From Pseudomonas guariconensis (GTDB lineage Bacteria; Pseudomonadota; Gammaproteobacteria; Pseudomonadales; Pseudomonadaceae), in NCBI RefSeq assembly GCF_015680235.1, contig NZ_JADLJL010000009.1, positions 1-64,000 on the forward strand: a stretch of DNA of 64,000 bases, written 5' to 3'. Position numbers and translations under genes: made by a program. The notes under the pieces were generated by a model. It was not told the origin of the DNA, searched no databases, and saw only the letters and a program-made list of their open reading frames with translations. Positions 46,139 to 57,484 of the stretch are shown here, piece by piece; the stretch's first letter is position 1; each line of letters starts with the position of its first letter.

Positions 46139-47524
46139 ATGCCCGCCCATGATTTCGTCAGCCCCGACAGCATCCGCGCGCAGTTCTCTGCCGCCATGTC
46201 GCTCATGTACAAACAGGAAGTGCCCCTGTATGGCACGCTGCTGGAGCTGGTGAGCGAAATCAACCAGCAGGTGATGACCCAGCAGCCCACGGTCGCCGAG
46301 GCCCTGCGCTGGACCGGCGAGATCGAGCGCCTCGACCAGGAGCGCCATGGCGCCATTCGCGTCGGTACCGCCGAGGAGCTGGCGACCATCGCCCGGCTGT
46401 TCGCGGTGATGGGCATGGAGCCAGTGGGTTATTACGACCTGAGCTCGGCCGGCGTACCGGTGCACTCCACCGCCTTCCGAGCCGTGCATGAGCAGTCGCT
46501 GCACATCAGCCCGTTCCGGGTGTTCACCTCCCTGCTGCGCCTGGAGCTTATCGACAACCCGCAACTGCGCGAGTTGGCCCAGGGCATCCTGGCCAAGCGC
46601 AAGATCTTCACCCCGCGCGCCTTGGAATTGATCGCCCAATGCGAGCGCGACGGTGGCCTGGGCGCTGCCGACGCCGAAGCCTTCGTCCAGGAAGCGCTGC
46701 ACACCTTCCGCTGGCACCAGGACGCCACGGTGACCGCCGAGCAATACCAGCAGTTGCACGACCAGCATCGCCTGATCGCCGATGTGGTGGCCTTCAAAGG
46801 CCCACACATCAACCACTTGACCCCACGCACCCTGGACATCGACGCCATCCAGCTGGGCATGCCGGCCAAAGGCATCCCGCCCAAAGCAGTGGTCGAAGGC
46901 CCGCCCACCCGCCGCCATCCGATCCTGCTGCGCCAGACCAGCTTCAAGGCCCTGCAGGAAAAGGTCGCCTTCAGCGATGCGCAAGGCAGCCATACCGCGC
47001 GCTTCGGCGAGATCGAACAGCGTGGCGCGGCGTTGACACCCAAGGGCCGTCAGCTCTACGACCGCCTGCTCGATGCCACCCGCGCCGCCCTGGACGGCGT
47101 ACCGGCCGAGGCCAATGCCGAGCGCTACCGAGCGCTGCTGGCCGAGCACTTCGCCGCGTTTCCGGATGACTTGGCGCAGATGCGCGAGCAAGGGCTTGCG
47201 TACTTCCGTTACTTCGCGACCGAGAAGGGCCTGGCGGCACGCGATCAGCAGGGGCGCCCAACCACCTTGCAGGGCTTGATCGATGCCGGCCATGTGCATT
47301 TCGAAGCGTTGGTGTACGAGGACTTCCTGCCCGTGAGCGCGGCGGGGATCTTCCAGTCCAACCTGGGCGACGAGGCACAGGCCGACTATGGCAGCAATGC
47401 CAACCGCGAGGCCTTCGAGGCGGCACTGCAGATGAAGGTGCAGGATGAACTGGCCTTGTATGCTCAGAGCGAGCAGCGGTCGCTGCAGGCCTGTGCACAG
47501 GCGCTGAACCTGGGCGCGTTGTAA
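46139..47524 (+). CDS. hglS: 2-oxoadipate dioxygenase/decarboxylase HglS (DUF1338)
   Basis: The 461-residue Fe(II) enzyme of the VOC superfamily converts 2-oxoadipate to D-2-hydroxyglutarate with O2 and loss of CO2, joining lysine breakdown to the TCA cycle. The characterised P. putida enzyme (464 residues) uses H70, H226 and E294; here H70 and H226 are at the same positions and E291 in ARFGEIEQRG matches after a three-residue deletion near 283. Substrate-binding R74 is present (GAIRVGT). ATG 46139 has CCAGGAAGC upstream; an earlier in-frame ATG at 46103 is less likely. Confidence 0.93.
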   Translation: MPAHDFVSPDSIRAQFSAAMSLMYKQEVPLYGTLLELVSEINQQVMTQQPTVAEALRWTGEIERLDQERHGAIRVGTAEELATIARLFAVMGMEPVGYYDLSSAGVPVHSTAFRAVHEQSLHISPFRVFTSLLRLELIDNPQLRELAQGILAKRKIFTPRALELIAQCERDGGLGAADAEAFVQEALHTFRWHQDATVTAEQYQQLHDQHRLIADVVAFKGPHINHLTPRTLDIDAIQLGMPAKGIPPKAVVEGPPTRRHPILLRQTSFKALQEKVAFSDAQGSHTARFGEIEQRGAALTPKGRQLYDRLLDATRAALDGVPAEANAERYRALLAEHFAAFPDDLAQMREQGLAYFRYFATEKGLAARDQQGRPTTLQGLIDAGHVHFEALVYEDFLPVSAAGIFQSNLGDEAQADYGSNANREAFEAALQMKVQDELALYAQSEQRSLQACAQALNLGAL

Positions 47525-47537
47525 CGCTTCAGATCGC

Positions 47538-47625
47538 TATCGCGGGACAAGCCCGCTCCCACAGGCTCACCACTGTTCACGAGAACTGTGCGCTTGCTGT
47601 GGGAGCGGGCTTGTCCCGCGATTGG
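47538..47625. repeat. REP pair overlapping the 3' end of a LysR gene
   Basis: REPs at 47538-47565 and 47597-47625 (CTGTGGGAGCGGGCTTGTCC...) face each other. The second lies inside the LysR reading frame, whose stop is at 47577-47579. Confidence 0.9.
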
Positions 47626-48545
47626 CCCTCGAGGATCCTGACATCCGGCAGGTTCATCGCCGCAGCCTCTTCCTGCAGGAATGCGCTCAACCGGCGCAAC
47701 CGCTCTCCCCCAGGCCGCGTCCTTGGCCATACCAGGTAGTAGTCCATGCCACTGGGCACCGCCGTCGGCCAGGGCAGGCTCAACCGCCCCTGGGCGACAT
47801 CCTCGGCGACCATCAGCAAGTCCCCCATGGAAATGCCATAGCCACGCGCCGCCGCGATCATGCCCAGCTCCAGGGTATCGAACACCTGCCCGCCCTTGAG
47901 CGAAACCTTGTCGGTAAGCCCCATGCGGGTTAGCCAGGCGCGCCAATCGCGTTTATCAGGTGTTGGGTGCAACAGCTCGATACCCGCTAACCGCCGTTCG
48001 TCCCAGGGCCCGTCCTTGAGCAGGTCGGGCGCGCCCACCGGGATCAACAGCTCCGAGAACAGCCGCCGCACTTCCCAGTCGGACGGGAACGCCCCGTCGC
48101 TGAGCAACACCGCACAATCGAAGGGCTCCTGGTTGAAGTCCACATGGTCCACATCCATCCAGGCACTGGTCAGCTGCACTTCGTTGCCCGGTTGCTGGTG
48201 GCGGAACTGGCTCAGGCGCGACAACAACCAACGCATGGTCAGGGTCGAAGGGGCCTTCATGCGCAGCATGTCGTCCTCGCCTCGCAAGGTATCGCAGGCC
48301 CGTTCCAGCGCGCTGAAGCCGTCGCGCACGCCAGGCAGCAACATCCGCGCCGCCTCGGTGAGCTGCAGGCTGCGCCCATTGCGCACGAACAGGCGGCAGG
48401 CGAAGTGCTCTTCCAGGGTGCGGATGTGCCGGCTGACTGCGCTCTGGGTGATGGAGAGTTCCTCGCCAGCCCGGGTGAACGAGCTCAGCCGGGCAGCGGC
48501 TTCGAATGCGCGCAACGCATACAGCGGGGGAAGCTGACGGGACAT
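47577..48545 (-). CDS. LysR family regulator with REP-encoded C-terminus
   Basis: The 322-residue protein has a GcvA-like winged helix (LYALRAFEAAARLSSFTRA) and an effector domain. ATG 48545 gives the usual start MSRQLPPLYAL. The last 16 or so residues (GQSRDKPAPTASAQFS) are translation of a REP, so the original stop has been lost or displaced and the tail is not part of the family fold. The gene is convergent with hglS and divergent from a MATE pump, which it might control; this is inference. Confidence 0.85.
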   Translation of the reverse strand: MSRQLPPLYALRAFEAAARLSSFTRAGEELSITQSAVSRHIRTLEEHFACRLFVRNGRSLQLTEAARMLLPGVRDGFSALERACDTLRGEDDMLRMKAPSTLTMRWLLSRLSQFRHQQPGNEVQLTSAWMDVDHVDFNQEPFDCAVLLSDGAFPSDWEVRRLFSELLIPVGAPDLLKDGPWDERRLAGIELLHPTPDKRDWRAWLTRMGLTDKVSLKGGQVFDTLELGMIAAARGYGISMGDLLMVAEDVAQGRLSLPWPTAVPSGMDYYLVWPRTRPGGERLRRLSAFLQEEAAAMNLPDVRILEGQSRDKPAPTASAQFS

Positions 48546-48702
48546 TTCGCACCTACCCTGCGGGAACACCAATGGTATGCAACGGATCATACATACATGA
48601 GTTCAACTCATGCCAACGATCGCTTTTATCCTTTTGTGCAAAGTTGACCGAAGCCTCAGAATCGACGCTTCGCTCAACAGCTCCCGGAAAAAGGACACCT
48701 CC

Positions 48703-50091
48703 ATGCACGTCGCGCCCACTACCGAACTCAAGGCTCTGCTGCGCCTGGCCGGCCCGCTGATCGCCTCGCAGTTGGCGCACATGCTGATGGTGCTGACCGA
48801 CACCCTGATGATGGCCCGCATCAGCCCCCAGGCCCTGGCCGGTGGCGGCCTGGGCGCGGCCAGCTATTCGTTCGTGTCGATTTTCTGCCTGGGCGTGATC
48901 GCTGCGGTCGGCACGCTGGTCGCCATTCGCCAGGGCGCAGGCGACGTGCCTGGCGCGACCCGGCTGGCGCAGAACGGGTTGTGGCTGGCCTGGGGCCTGG
49001 CCCTGGGGGCTGGGCTGGTGCTGTGGAACCTGGAACCGGCCCTGCTGCTGTTCGGCCAGAAACCCGAAAACGTCGCCTCGGCCATGGAATTCCTCACCCT
49101 GCTGCCACTGGCACTGCCCGGCTACCTGACGTTCATGGCCTTGCGCGGCTTCACCAGCGCCCTGGGCCGTTCGACGCCGGTGATGGTCATCAGCCTGGTG
49201 GGCACGGTGCTCAACTACCTGTTCAACCACGCCTTGATCGAAGGCATGTTCGGCTTGCCCAAGCTGGGGCTGATGGGCATCGGCCTGGTCACCGCCGTGG
49301 TATCCATGGGCATGGCCATCGCCTTGGCGCTGTACATCCGCTGGCACAAGGCCTATACCGACTACCCGCTGCGCAAGGGCCTGTCGCGGCCGTCGCTGCC
49401 GGCACTGCGCGAGCTGTGGCGCCTGGGCCTGCCGATCGGCGGCACCTACATGGTGGAAGTCGGCCTGTTCGCCTTCGCCGCTCTGTGCATGGGGGTGCTG
49501 GGCAGCACGGAGCTGGCGGCGCACCAGATCGCCCTGCAGATCGTCTCTACTGCATTCATGGTGCCGACGGGGCTTTCCTATGCCGTGACCATGCGCGTGG
49601 GCTTGTATTACGGCGCCGGCAACCTGTTGGCCGCGCGCAGCGCCGGGCGGGTGGGGATCGGCTTCGGGGCGATGATCATGTTCGCCTTCGCGGCGCTGTT
49701 CTGGCTGCTGCCTGAGGCGCTGGTAGCGTTGTTCATCGACCGGAACGACCCAGCCTTCGCGGCGATCTTCCAGCTGGCCGTCAGCCTGTTGATGGTGGCG
49801 GCCTGGTTCGAGCTGTTCGACGGCATGCAGACCATCGCCATGGGCTCGATCCGTGGCCTGAAGGACGCCAAGACCACCTTCCTCATCGGCCTGTGCTGCT
49901 ACTGGCTGGTGGGCGCGCCCAGCGCCTGGCTGTTCACTTTCACCCTCGGCGGTGGTGCGGTGGGCGTGTGGTGGGGCCTGGCATTGGGCCTGGCCTGTGC
50001 GGCGGTGGCGCTGACCATTGGCTTCGAGTGGCGGACCAAGCGGATGCTGGGCAAGGCGAGCAAGGCCGACAGGGTGGTAGTGTCGGTTTGA
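48703..50091 (+). CDS. MATE family multidrug efflux protein (NorM-like)
   Basis: The 462-residue inner-membrane protein has twelve hydrophobic segments in two homologous halves. N-terminal landmarks (LRLAGPLIASQLAHMLMVLTD) fit the NorM branch of the MATE family, which exports cationic drugs in exchange for Na+ or H+. The start at 48703 (MHVAPTTELKALL) follows GGAAAAAGGACACCTCC; the frame extends to 48610 but that part is not family-like. It is divergent from a LysR gene. Confidence 0.88.
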   Translation: MHVAPTTELKALLRLAGPLIASQLAHMLMVLTDTLMMARISPQALAGGGLGAASYSFVSIFCLGVIAAVGTLVAIRQGAGDVPGATRLAQNGLWLAWGLALGAGLVLWNLEPALLLFGQKPENVASAMEFLTLLPLALPGYLTFMALRGFTSALGRSTPVMVISLVGTVLNYLFNHALIEGMFGLPKLGLMGIGLVTAVVSMGMAIALALYIRWHKAYTDYPLRKGLSRPSLPALRELWRLGLPIGGTYMVEVGLFAFAALCMGVLGSTELAAHQIALQIVSTAFMVPTGLSYAVTMRVGLYYGAGNLLAARSAGRVGIGFGAMIMFAFAALFWLLPEALVALFIDRNDPAFAAIFQLAVSLLMVAAWFELFDGMQTIAMGSIRGLKDAKTTFLIGLCCYWLVGAPSAWLFTFTLGGGAVGVWWGLALGLACAAVALTIGFEWRTKRMLGKASKADRVVVSV

Positions 50092-50111
50092 CTGCCGGGG
50101 CCGCGGTACGG

Positions 50112-50139
50112 CCCTTTCGCGGCACAAGGCCGCTCCTAC
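50112..50139. repeat. REP element
   Basis: GCCCTTTCGCGGCACAAGGC followed by CGCTCCTA lies between the convergent MATE and GGDEF/EAL genes. Confidence 0.8.
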
Positions 50140-50183
50140 ATGGATCACCGCCGGTCCTGGTGGCCGGCGGCGCAGCCCTCCCC

Positions 50184-51848
50184 TTATACGCTCACGAGCT
50201 GCGGCTTGGCCGCTTGTTGCAGGTATTCCGTCAACTCGCCCACCGGCAACGGCTTGCTGACCAGATAACCCTGTACCTGGTCGCAGCCGAACCCGCGCAG
50301 CAATGCCATCTGCTCCTCGGTCTCGACCCCTTCGGCCACCACCTCCAGGTTGAGGTTGTGCGCCAGGTTGATCATGGCGTGCACCAGCTTGCGGTTTTCC
50401 TCGCGCAGCTCCATGCCGCCGACGAAGCTGCGATCGACCTTGAGCAAGGTGATCGGCAGGCTGTTCAGGTGCACGAACGATGAAAAGCCCGTGCCGAAGT
50501 CATCCAGCGAGAACCGCACCCCCAGGCGCCCGAGGGCGTCCATGGTCTGCTGCACCAGCTCGTTGCGGCGCATCACCGCGGTCTCGGTGAGTTCGAATTC
50601 CAGCCAACGGGCATCGACCCCATGCTCGATGATCAGGCGGCTCAAGGTGGCCAGCAGCTGGCTGTCCTGGAACTGCCGGAAACTCAGGTTCACCGCCATG
50701 TGCAACGGTGCCAGGCCGCTTTCGCCCAGGGCCTGCATATCGCGCAGGGCGCGGGAGATCACCCAGTAGCCCAAGGGCACGATCAGGCCGCTCTGCTCGG
50801 CCAGGGGCACGAATTCGCTCGGAGGCAACAGCCCGCGCTCGGCGTGGCGCCAGCGCACCAGGGCCTCGAGCCCGACGATCCGCCCGTCGGCAAGGCTCAG
50901 CCGCGGCTGGTAATGCAACTCCAGCTCATCGCGGCGCAGCGCCCGGCGCAGCTCGCCTTCGAGGTCGGCGAGGCTGCGGGCGTTGTGGTTGATCCGTTCA
51001 TTGAACACATGGAAGGTGCAGCCTTGGCTGCCCTTGGCCTGGCGCATGGCGATGTGGGCATGCCACATCAGCGGGTCGGCGCCGGCCTGGGCGCGGGCAT
51101 GGGCCAGGCCCAGGCTGCAGCCGAGCAGCAGGCTTTCGCCGTCGATCCAGTAGGGCTCGGCCAACGCCTCGACGATGCGTTCGGCCACCCATTCGGCGCG
51201 GTTGGCATCGCGCCGGGTGTCGATCAGCAGGGCGAACTCGTCGCTGCCCAGGCGGGCCAGCTGGTCACCGGCTTCCAACTGCTGCTTCAGGCGCGCCACC
51301 ACCTGCAAGATCAGCCGGTCGCCGCCCTGGTGGCCAAGGGCGTCGTTGACGTGACGGAAGTTGTCCAGGTCCAGATGGCCAAGGGCTACGCCACGGCCGT
51401 CGTTCTGCGCCAGGCGCGCGGTCAGCAGGGCCTGGAAGCCCTGGCGGTTGGCGATGCCGGTCAATGGGTCCTGCTCGGCCAGGCGCTGCAGCGTAGCCAC
51501 CAACACACCACGCTCGCGGACATGTCGCAGGGAGCGACGCAGGGCATCGCTGCTCAGCTGCTCGCGCACCAGCCAGTCGCTGACCGCCGCCGGCGGCGTT
51601 TCGGGCTCGTCGTCGAGCAGCAGGATGGTCGGCAGCTCGCAGCAGCCCGGTGCGGGCTGCAGGGCCGGCGTCGCCAGCACCACTGCCTGGTGGTCATGGG
51701 TGAACAGGCTGTCGACCGACTCCCAGTTCGGTGCGGTCAGCAATACCGCGCTGCCCGCCAACGGCTGCACGCACTCGCGCAGCAGGGCGGCCCATTCCGG
51801 CTCATCGGCCAACAGCAGCAAACGCAACGGTTCGACAGGCGTGGACAA
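50184..51848 (-). CDS. GGDEF/EAL protein with degenerate receiver domain
   Basis: The 554-residue protein has an N-terminal receiver-like segment (about 1-120; LRLLLLADEPEWAALLREC) with no aspartate at the expected phosphoacceptor position, a GGDEF domain (about 128-285) whose signature is GSDEF (ARLGSDEFALLI), and an EAL domain (about 300-545) with the motifs GLEALVRW, DDFGTGFSS and VAEGVETEEQ intact. The EAL domain is therefore probably an active c-di-GMP phosphodiesterase; the altered GGDEF may be inactive or GTP-sensing. It is a lone gene upstream of rep. Confidence 0.92.
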   Translation of the reverse strand: MSTPVEPLRLLLLADEPEWAALLRECVQPLAGSAVLLTAPNWESVDSLFTHDHQAVVLATPALQPAPGCCELPTILLLDDEPETPPAAVSDWLVREQLSSDALRRSLRHVRERGVLVATLQRLAEQDPLTGIANRQGFQALLTARLAQNDGRGVALGHLDLDNFRHVNDALGHQGGDRLILQVVARLKQQLEAGDQLARLGSDEFALLIDTRRDANRAEWVAERIVEALAEPYWIDGESLLLGCSLGLAHARAQAGADPLMWHAHIAMRQAKGSQGCTFHVFNERINHNARSLADLEGELRRALRRDELELHYQPRLSLADGRIVGLEALVRWRHAERGLLPPSEFVPLAEQSGLIVPLGYWVISRALRDMQALGESGLAPLHMAVNLSFRQFQDSQLLATLSRLIIEHGVDARWLEFELTETAVMRRNELVQQTMDALGRLGVRFSLDDFGTGFSSFVHLNSLPITLLKVDRSFVGGMELREENRKLVHAMINLAHNLNLEVVAEGVETEEQMALLRGFGCDQVQGYLVSKPLPVGELTEYLQQAAKPQLVSV

Positions 51849-52098
51849 GCGGGCTCCTTAGGCTTGAACGGTAGAATGGCGAGCGCAGACATCCCACCCC
51901 GTGGGCAGAAATGATTTTTACTCCAGGTGCCATTCCCTGGCCAGCACCCCGACACAATTTGTCGTGCATCCTGCGCGAAACCGACGAAAGCGGCAAATCT
52001 GATTCATGCCCTGCGTCACACTGTCAGACGGTCGCGCCACAACCGCCCCATGCCTGCTAGAATGCGCGGCTATTTTCTGGTGACCCCCGGTTTCTAGC
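51849..52098. other. Intergenic region between the GGDEF/EAL gene and rep
   Basis: These 250 bases separate two divergent genes. The sequence is less GC-rich (ATGATTTTTACTCCAGG, ACACAATTTGTCG), consistent with promoters. No further motif was placed with confidence. Confidence 0.5.
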
Positions 52099-54752
<2,654 letters not shown>

Positions 54753-54761
54753 TGGCCCTCG

Positions 54762-54841
54762 GGGCCCAAGGCCGCTCCTACAGAAGATCGCGTTCCCTGT
54801 AGGAGCAGCCTTGGGCCGCGAAAGGGCTGCACAGCAGCCCC
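54762..54841. repeat. REP pair after xpt
   Basis: GGGCCCAAGGCCGCTCCTAC (54762-54781) and an inverted REP from 54796 to about 54826 are followed by AGGGCTGCACAGCAGCCC. They separate convergent xpt and the acyl-CoA hydrolase gene. Confidence 0.8.
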
Positions 54842-54847
54842 GGCCAT

Positions 54848-56710
54848 TCATCCGGTTGCCGCCAACCCCGCCAGCAACAGCCGCTGGTACAACTCTTCCT
54901 TGAGCCCCTGCGGCTGCTCCAGCCCCATGCGTGCCAATTGCGCCGCGTAGGCCTCGGGCGCGGGCGCATCCAGCGCTGCCTTGCCCAGCTCCAGCACCTC
55001 GCTCAGCTTGAACTTGCTCTTGAGCCAATTCAGCGCCCGCAGCAAATCCCGTTCTTCGGCCGTGAAATCGCACCCCAGCGGATATTCCGGGAACAGCCGC
55101 CCATGCTGCTCGCGAATCGCCTCCAGGCGCTCGGGCGTGTTGTCGGTGAAGCGCGCATCCAGCTGGAAATCTTTCGGCAGCTTGCCCGCTGCCTTGGCCT
55201 GTTCCATCAACTGCGGTTGGAAGCGTGAGTCGCTGATCGCCAGCAACCTGGCGATCACCTCGCTGTCGGTCTGCCCGCGCACGTCGGCGATGCCGTACTC
55301 GGTCACCACGATATCGCGCAGGTGCCGGGGGATGGTGCAGTGACCGTAGGTCCAGAACAGGTTGGAGGTCACCTCGCCGCCCGCCTCGCGCCAGCTGCGC
55401 AGCAACAAGATCGAGCGCCCGCCGTCCAAGGCATGGCCCTGGGCGACGAAGTTGTATTGCCCGCCTACGCCGCTGAGCACCCGGCCGTCCTCGAGCTGGT
55501 CGGCCACGCCCGCCCCTAGCAAGGTCATGCCGAACACCGTGTTGACGAAACGGGCGTCTCGGCGCTGGCGGCGCTTGAGCGTTTCCTGACCATACAACTC
55601 GTTGATGAAGCCGATGCCGGTCATGGCGAAACGCCCGCGCTGCTCGAGGGACATCTCCCGCAAGCGCTGGTAGAACGCCTGCGGGCCCAGGAAGAACCCG
55701 CCGTGCACCAGTGCCCCGCGCTCATCGGCCGGGCGCCGGATCACCCCTGCCTCGACCAGCGCCAGCAGGCCATTGACGAACATTTCGCTGCAACCGTAGA
55801 GCCCCTCGGCGAAAGCGTCCTGGCCCCCTTCCCGGTCGATCAAGGCCTGCCAAGGGGCAACGTCCAGCGCCTGGAGCACCGCACGGTAACCGGCGTTGTC
55901 GCCCTGTCGGGCCAGTAGCGCCGCAGCGACGGCATCGCCCATGGCACCGATGCCGATCTGCAAGGTGCCGCCATCGCGCACCAAGGCACTGGCATACAAG
56001 CCGATACAGTGGTCCTGGGTCGATACCGGCATGTTCGGCGTAGAGAACAACCGGCGCTGCTCGGGCGCGTCGATCAACAGGTCGAAGTCATCCTCGCCGA
56101 GCTCGGCATCGCCAGGCATGTAGGGCAGCTCGGTGTGCGCCTGGCCGAGCAGCAGGATGGTTTCGCCCGCGGCGCGGCGCCGGGCCAGCATCGGCAACAG
56201 GTCGAGGGTGATGTCCGGGTTGCAGGCCAGGCTGAGCTGGCCGGGGCGCTCGGGCGAGGCGGCCACCAGTTGGGCGACCAAGTTCAGGCCCTTGGCGTTG
56301 ATGTCGCGCGCCGCATGGCTGTAGTTGCTGCTGACGTAGTCCTGCTGCGCCGCTTGGCTGTGCAGCAGGCTGCCCGGCTGCAGGAAGAACTGCTCGATGC
56401 GGATGTTCGCAGGCAGGGTGTCATTGCGCAGGTCGGCGAGGTAGTCGAGCTCTTCGTAGTCGGCGAAGACCCGCTCCACGAACGGCTCGAGGAAGCGCCG
56501 CTGCAGGCCATCGCCCAGCGACGGGCGGCCGAGGCTGAGGGCGGTGTAGATCGTCAGCTGGCGCTCGGGGCATTCGCGTATCCGGGCGTAGAGCGCATTG
56601 ACGAAGGCATTGGGCTTGCCCAGGCCCAGCGGCAGGCCCATGTGGATGTGGTTGGGCAGGCGGGCGAGGACCTGTTCTACCGCCTGGTCGATGGAAACGC
56701 ATTGCGCCAT
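54848..56710 (-). CDS. Acetyl-CoA hydrolase/transferase family protein
   Basis: The 620-residue protein belongs to the class I CoA-transferase family (acetyl-CoA hydrolase/4-hydroxybutyrate CoA-transferase branch), with the N-terminal LPNHIHMGLPLGLGKPNAF and the C-terminal GVGGQYNFVAQGHALDGGRS. It is longer than the usual ~500 residues of acetyl-CoA hydrolases. It probably moves or releases CoA from a short acyl-CoA; the substrate is not evident. ATG 56710 has AGGAGG five bases upstream, so frames up to 56884 (through REP DNA) are rejected. Confidence 0.85.
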   Translation of the reverse strand: MAQCVSIDQAVEQVLARLPNHIHMGLPLGLGKPNAFVNALYARIRECPERQLTIYTALSLGRPSLGDGLQRRFLEPFVERVFADYEELDYLADLRNDTLPANIRIEQFFLQPGSLLHSQAAQQDYVSSNYSHAARDINAKGLNLVAQLVAASPERPGQLSLACNPDITLDLLPMLARRRAAGETILLLGQAHTELPYMPGDAELGEDDFDLLIDAPEQRRLFSTPNMPVSTQDHCIGLYASALVRDGGTLQIGIGAMGDAVAAALLARQGDNAGYRAVLQALDVAPWQALIDREGGQDAFAEGLYGCSEMFVNGLLALVEAGVIRRPADERGALVHGGFFLGPQAFYQRLREMSLEQRGRFAMTGIGFINELYGQETLKRRQRRDARFVNTVFGMTLLGAGVADQLEDGRVLSGVGGQYNFVAQGHALDGGRSILLLRSWREAGGEVTSNLFWTYGHCTIPRHLRDIVVTEYGIADVRGQTDSEVIARLLAISDSRFQPQLMEQAKAAGKLPKDFQLDARFTDNTPERLEAIREQHGRLFPEYPLGCDFTAEERDLLRALNWLKSKFKLSEVLELGKAALDAPAPEAYAAQLARMGLEQPQGLKEELYQRLLLAGLAATG

Positions 56711-56780
56711 CTGGGCCTCCTGTGAACATCCGTGCATGCAGAGATTAGACATGGGCTTTGGACAGGCTGCTGAACATGCC

Positions 56781-56873
56781 GGCCCAATCGCGGGACAAGC
56801 CCGCTCCCACAGGTTTCGCGCCGCTCTGGAGGGTAGCATTGAACTTGTGGGAGCGGGCTTGTCCCGCGATTGG
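56781..56873. repeat. REP pair
   Basis: Facing REPs at 56781-56813 (GGCCCAATCGCGGGACAAGC) and 56845-56873 (TTGTGGGAGCGGGCTTGTCC) lie upstream of the CoA-transferase gene and next to the cytochrome gene terminator. Confidence 0.88.
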
Positions 56874-56875
56874 AC

Positions 56876-56907
56876 CAAAAACAAAGCCCGCCATGGAAGG
56901 CGGGCTT
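56876..56907 (-). terminator. Intrinsic terminator of the cytochrome c5 gene
   Basis: The stem AAGCCCGCC / GGCGGGCTT with a six-base loop is followed on the minus strand by TGTTTTTGG. It lies about 20 bases past the cytochrome stop. Confidence 0.88.
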
Positions 56908-56925
56908 GCGGGTATCAGGCTGGGT

Positions 56926-57348
56926 TCAGAGCCCCGACATCTTCTTGATGGCGCCCTTGAGCTCTTCGTCCGAGCAGTCGGCGCAGGTGCCTTTCGGCGG
57001 CATGGCGTTGATACCGGTGATGGCCTTGGCCAGGATGCCGTCGAGGCCGCCCTGGTGGTCCGCACGTTCTTTCCAGGCTGCGGTGTCGCCGATCTTCGGT
57101 GCGCCGAGCAGGCCGCTGCCATGGCAGGCATTGCAGTGCTTGGCGATGATCTGGTCCGGCGTCTTGGCGCCGCCACCACCCGCAGTGGCAGCCACGGCCA
57201 TGCCTTTGCATTCCTGGCCCTGGACACACACCTGGCCGACCGGCTCGAGGCGCTTGGCAAGGTCGTCGTTGGTCGCAGCGGTTGCGCTCATTGCCCAAAG
57301 GGCGAATACGGCTGCTGGTACGGCCAGCATCTTCTTGATTTGGTTCAC
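56926..57348 (-). CDS. Cytochrome c5 family protein
   Basis: The 140-residue periplasmic cytochrome has a signal peptide (about 1-25, ending SATAA), a heme c site C72-N-A-C75-H76 and the axial methionine M116 in NAMPPKG, followed by the cytochrome c5 cysteine pair C122-C125. An extra pair C41/C47 lies before the heme domain. The start is GTG 57348 after GAGGGTG; the in-frame ATG at 57387 would spoil the signal peptide. It probably shuttles electrons to terminal oxidases. Confidence 0.9.
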   Translation of the reverse strand: MNQIKKMLAVPAAVFALWAMSATAATNDDLAKRLEPVGQVCVQGQECKGMAVAATAGGGGAKTPDQIIAKHCNACHGSGLLGAPKIGDTAAWKERADHQGGLDGILAKAITGINAMPPKGTCADCSDEELKGAIKKMSGL

Positions 57349-57484
57349 GCGAACACCCTCATGGTGGCTAATCACGCCCGCGGCCACGGATCTGCGAGCG
57401 TTTGAAAGTATAGCGGGAACCCAGGGACCGTGAAACGACCCTACAAGGGAAAGGGATATTGCCGGAACAATGCACTGCGCTGGA

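Noticed and set aside
48553..50148. 531-codon frame antisense to the MATE gene
   Set aside because: Low-complexity Gln/His/Arg translation; the plus strand encodes twelve membrane helices.
54848..56884. Longer CoA-transferase starting at 56884
   Set aside because: The upstream part is translated REP (QSRDKPAPT), and AGGAGG precedes ATG 56710.
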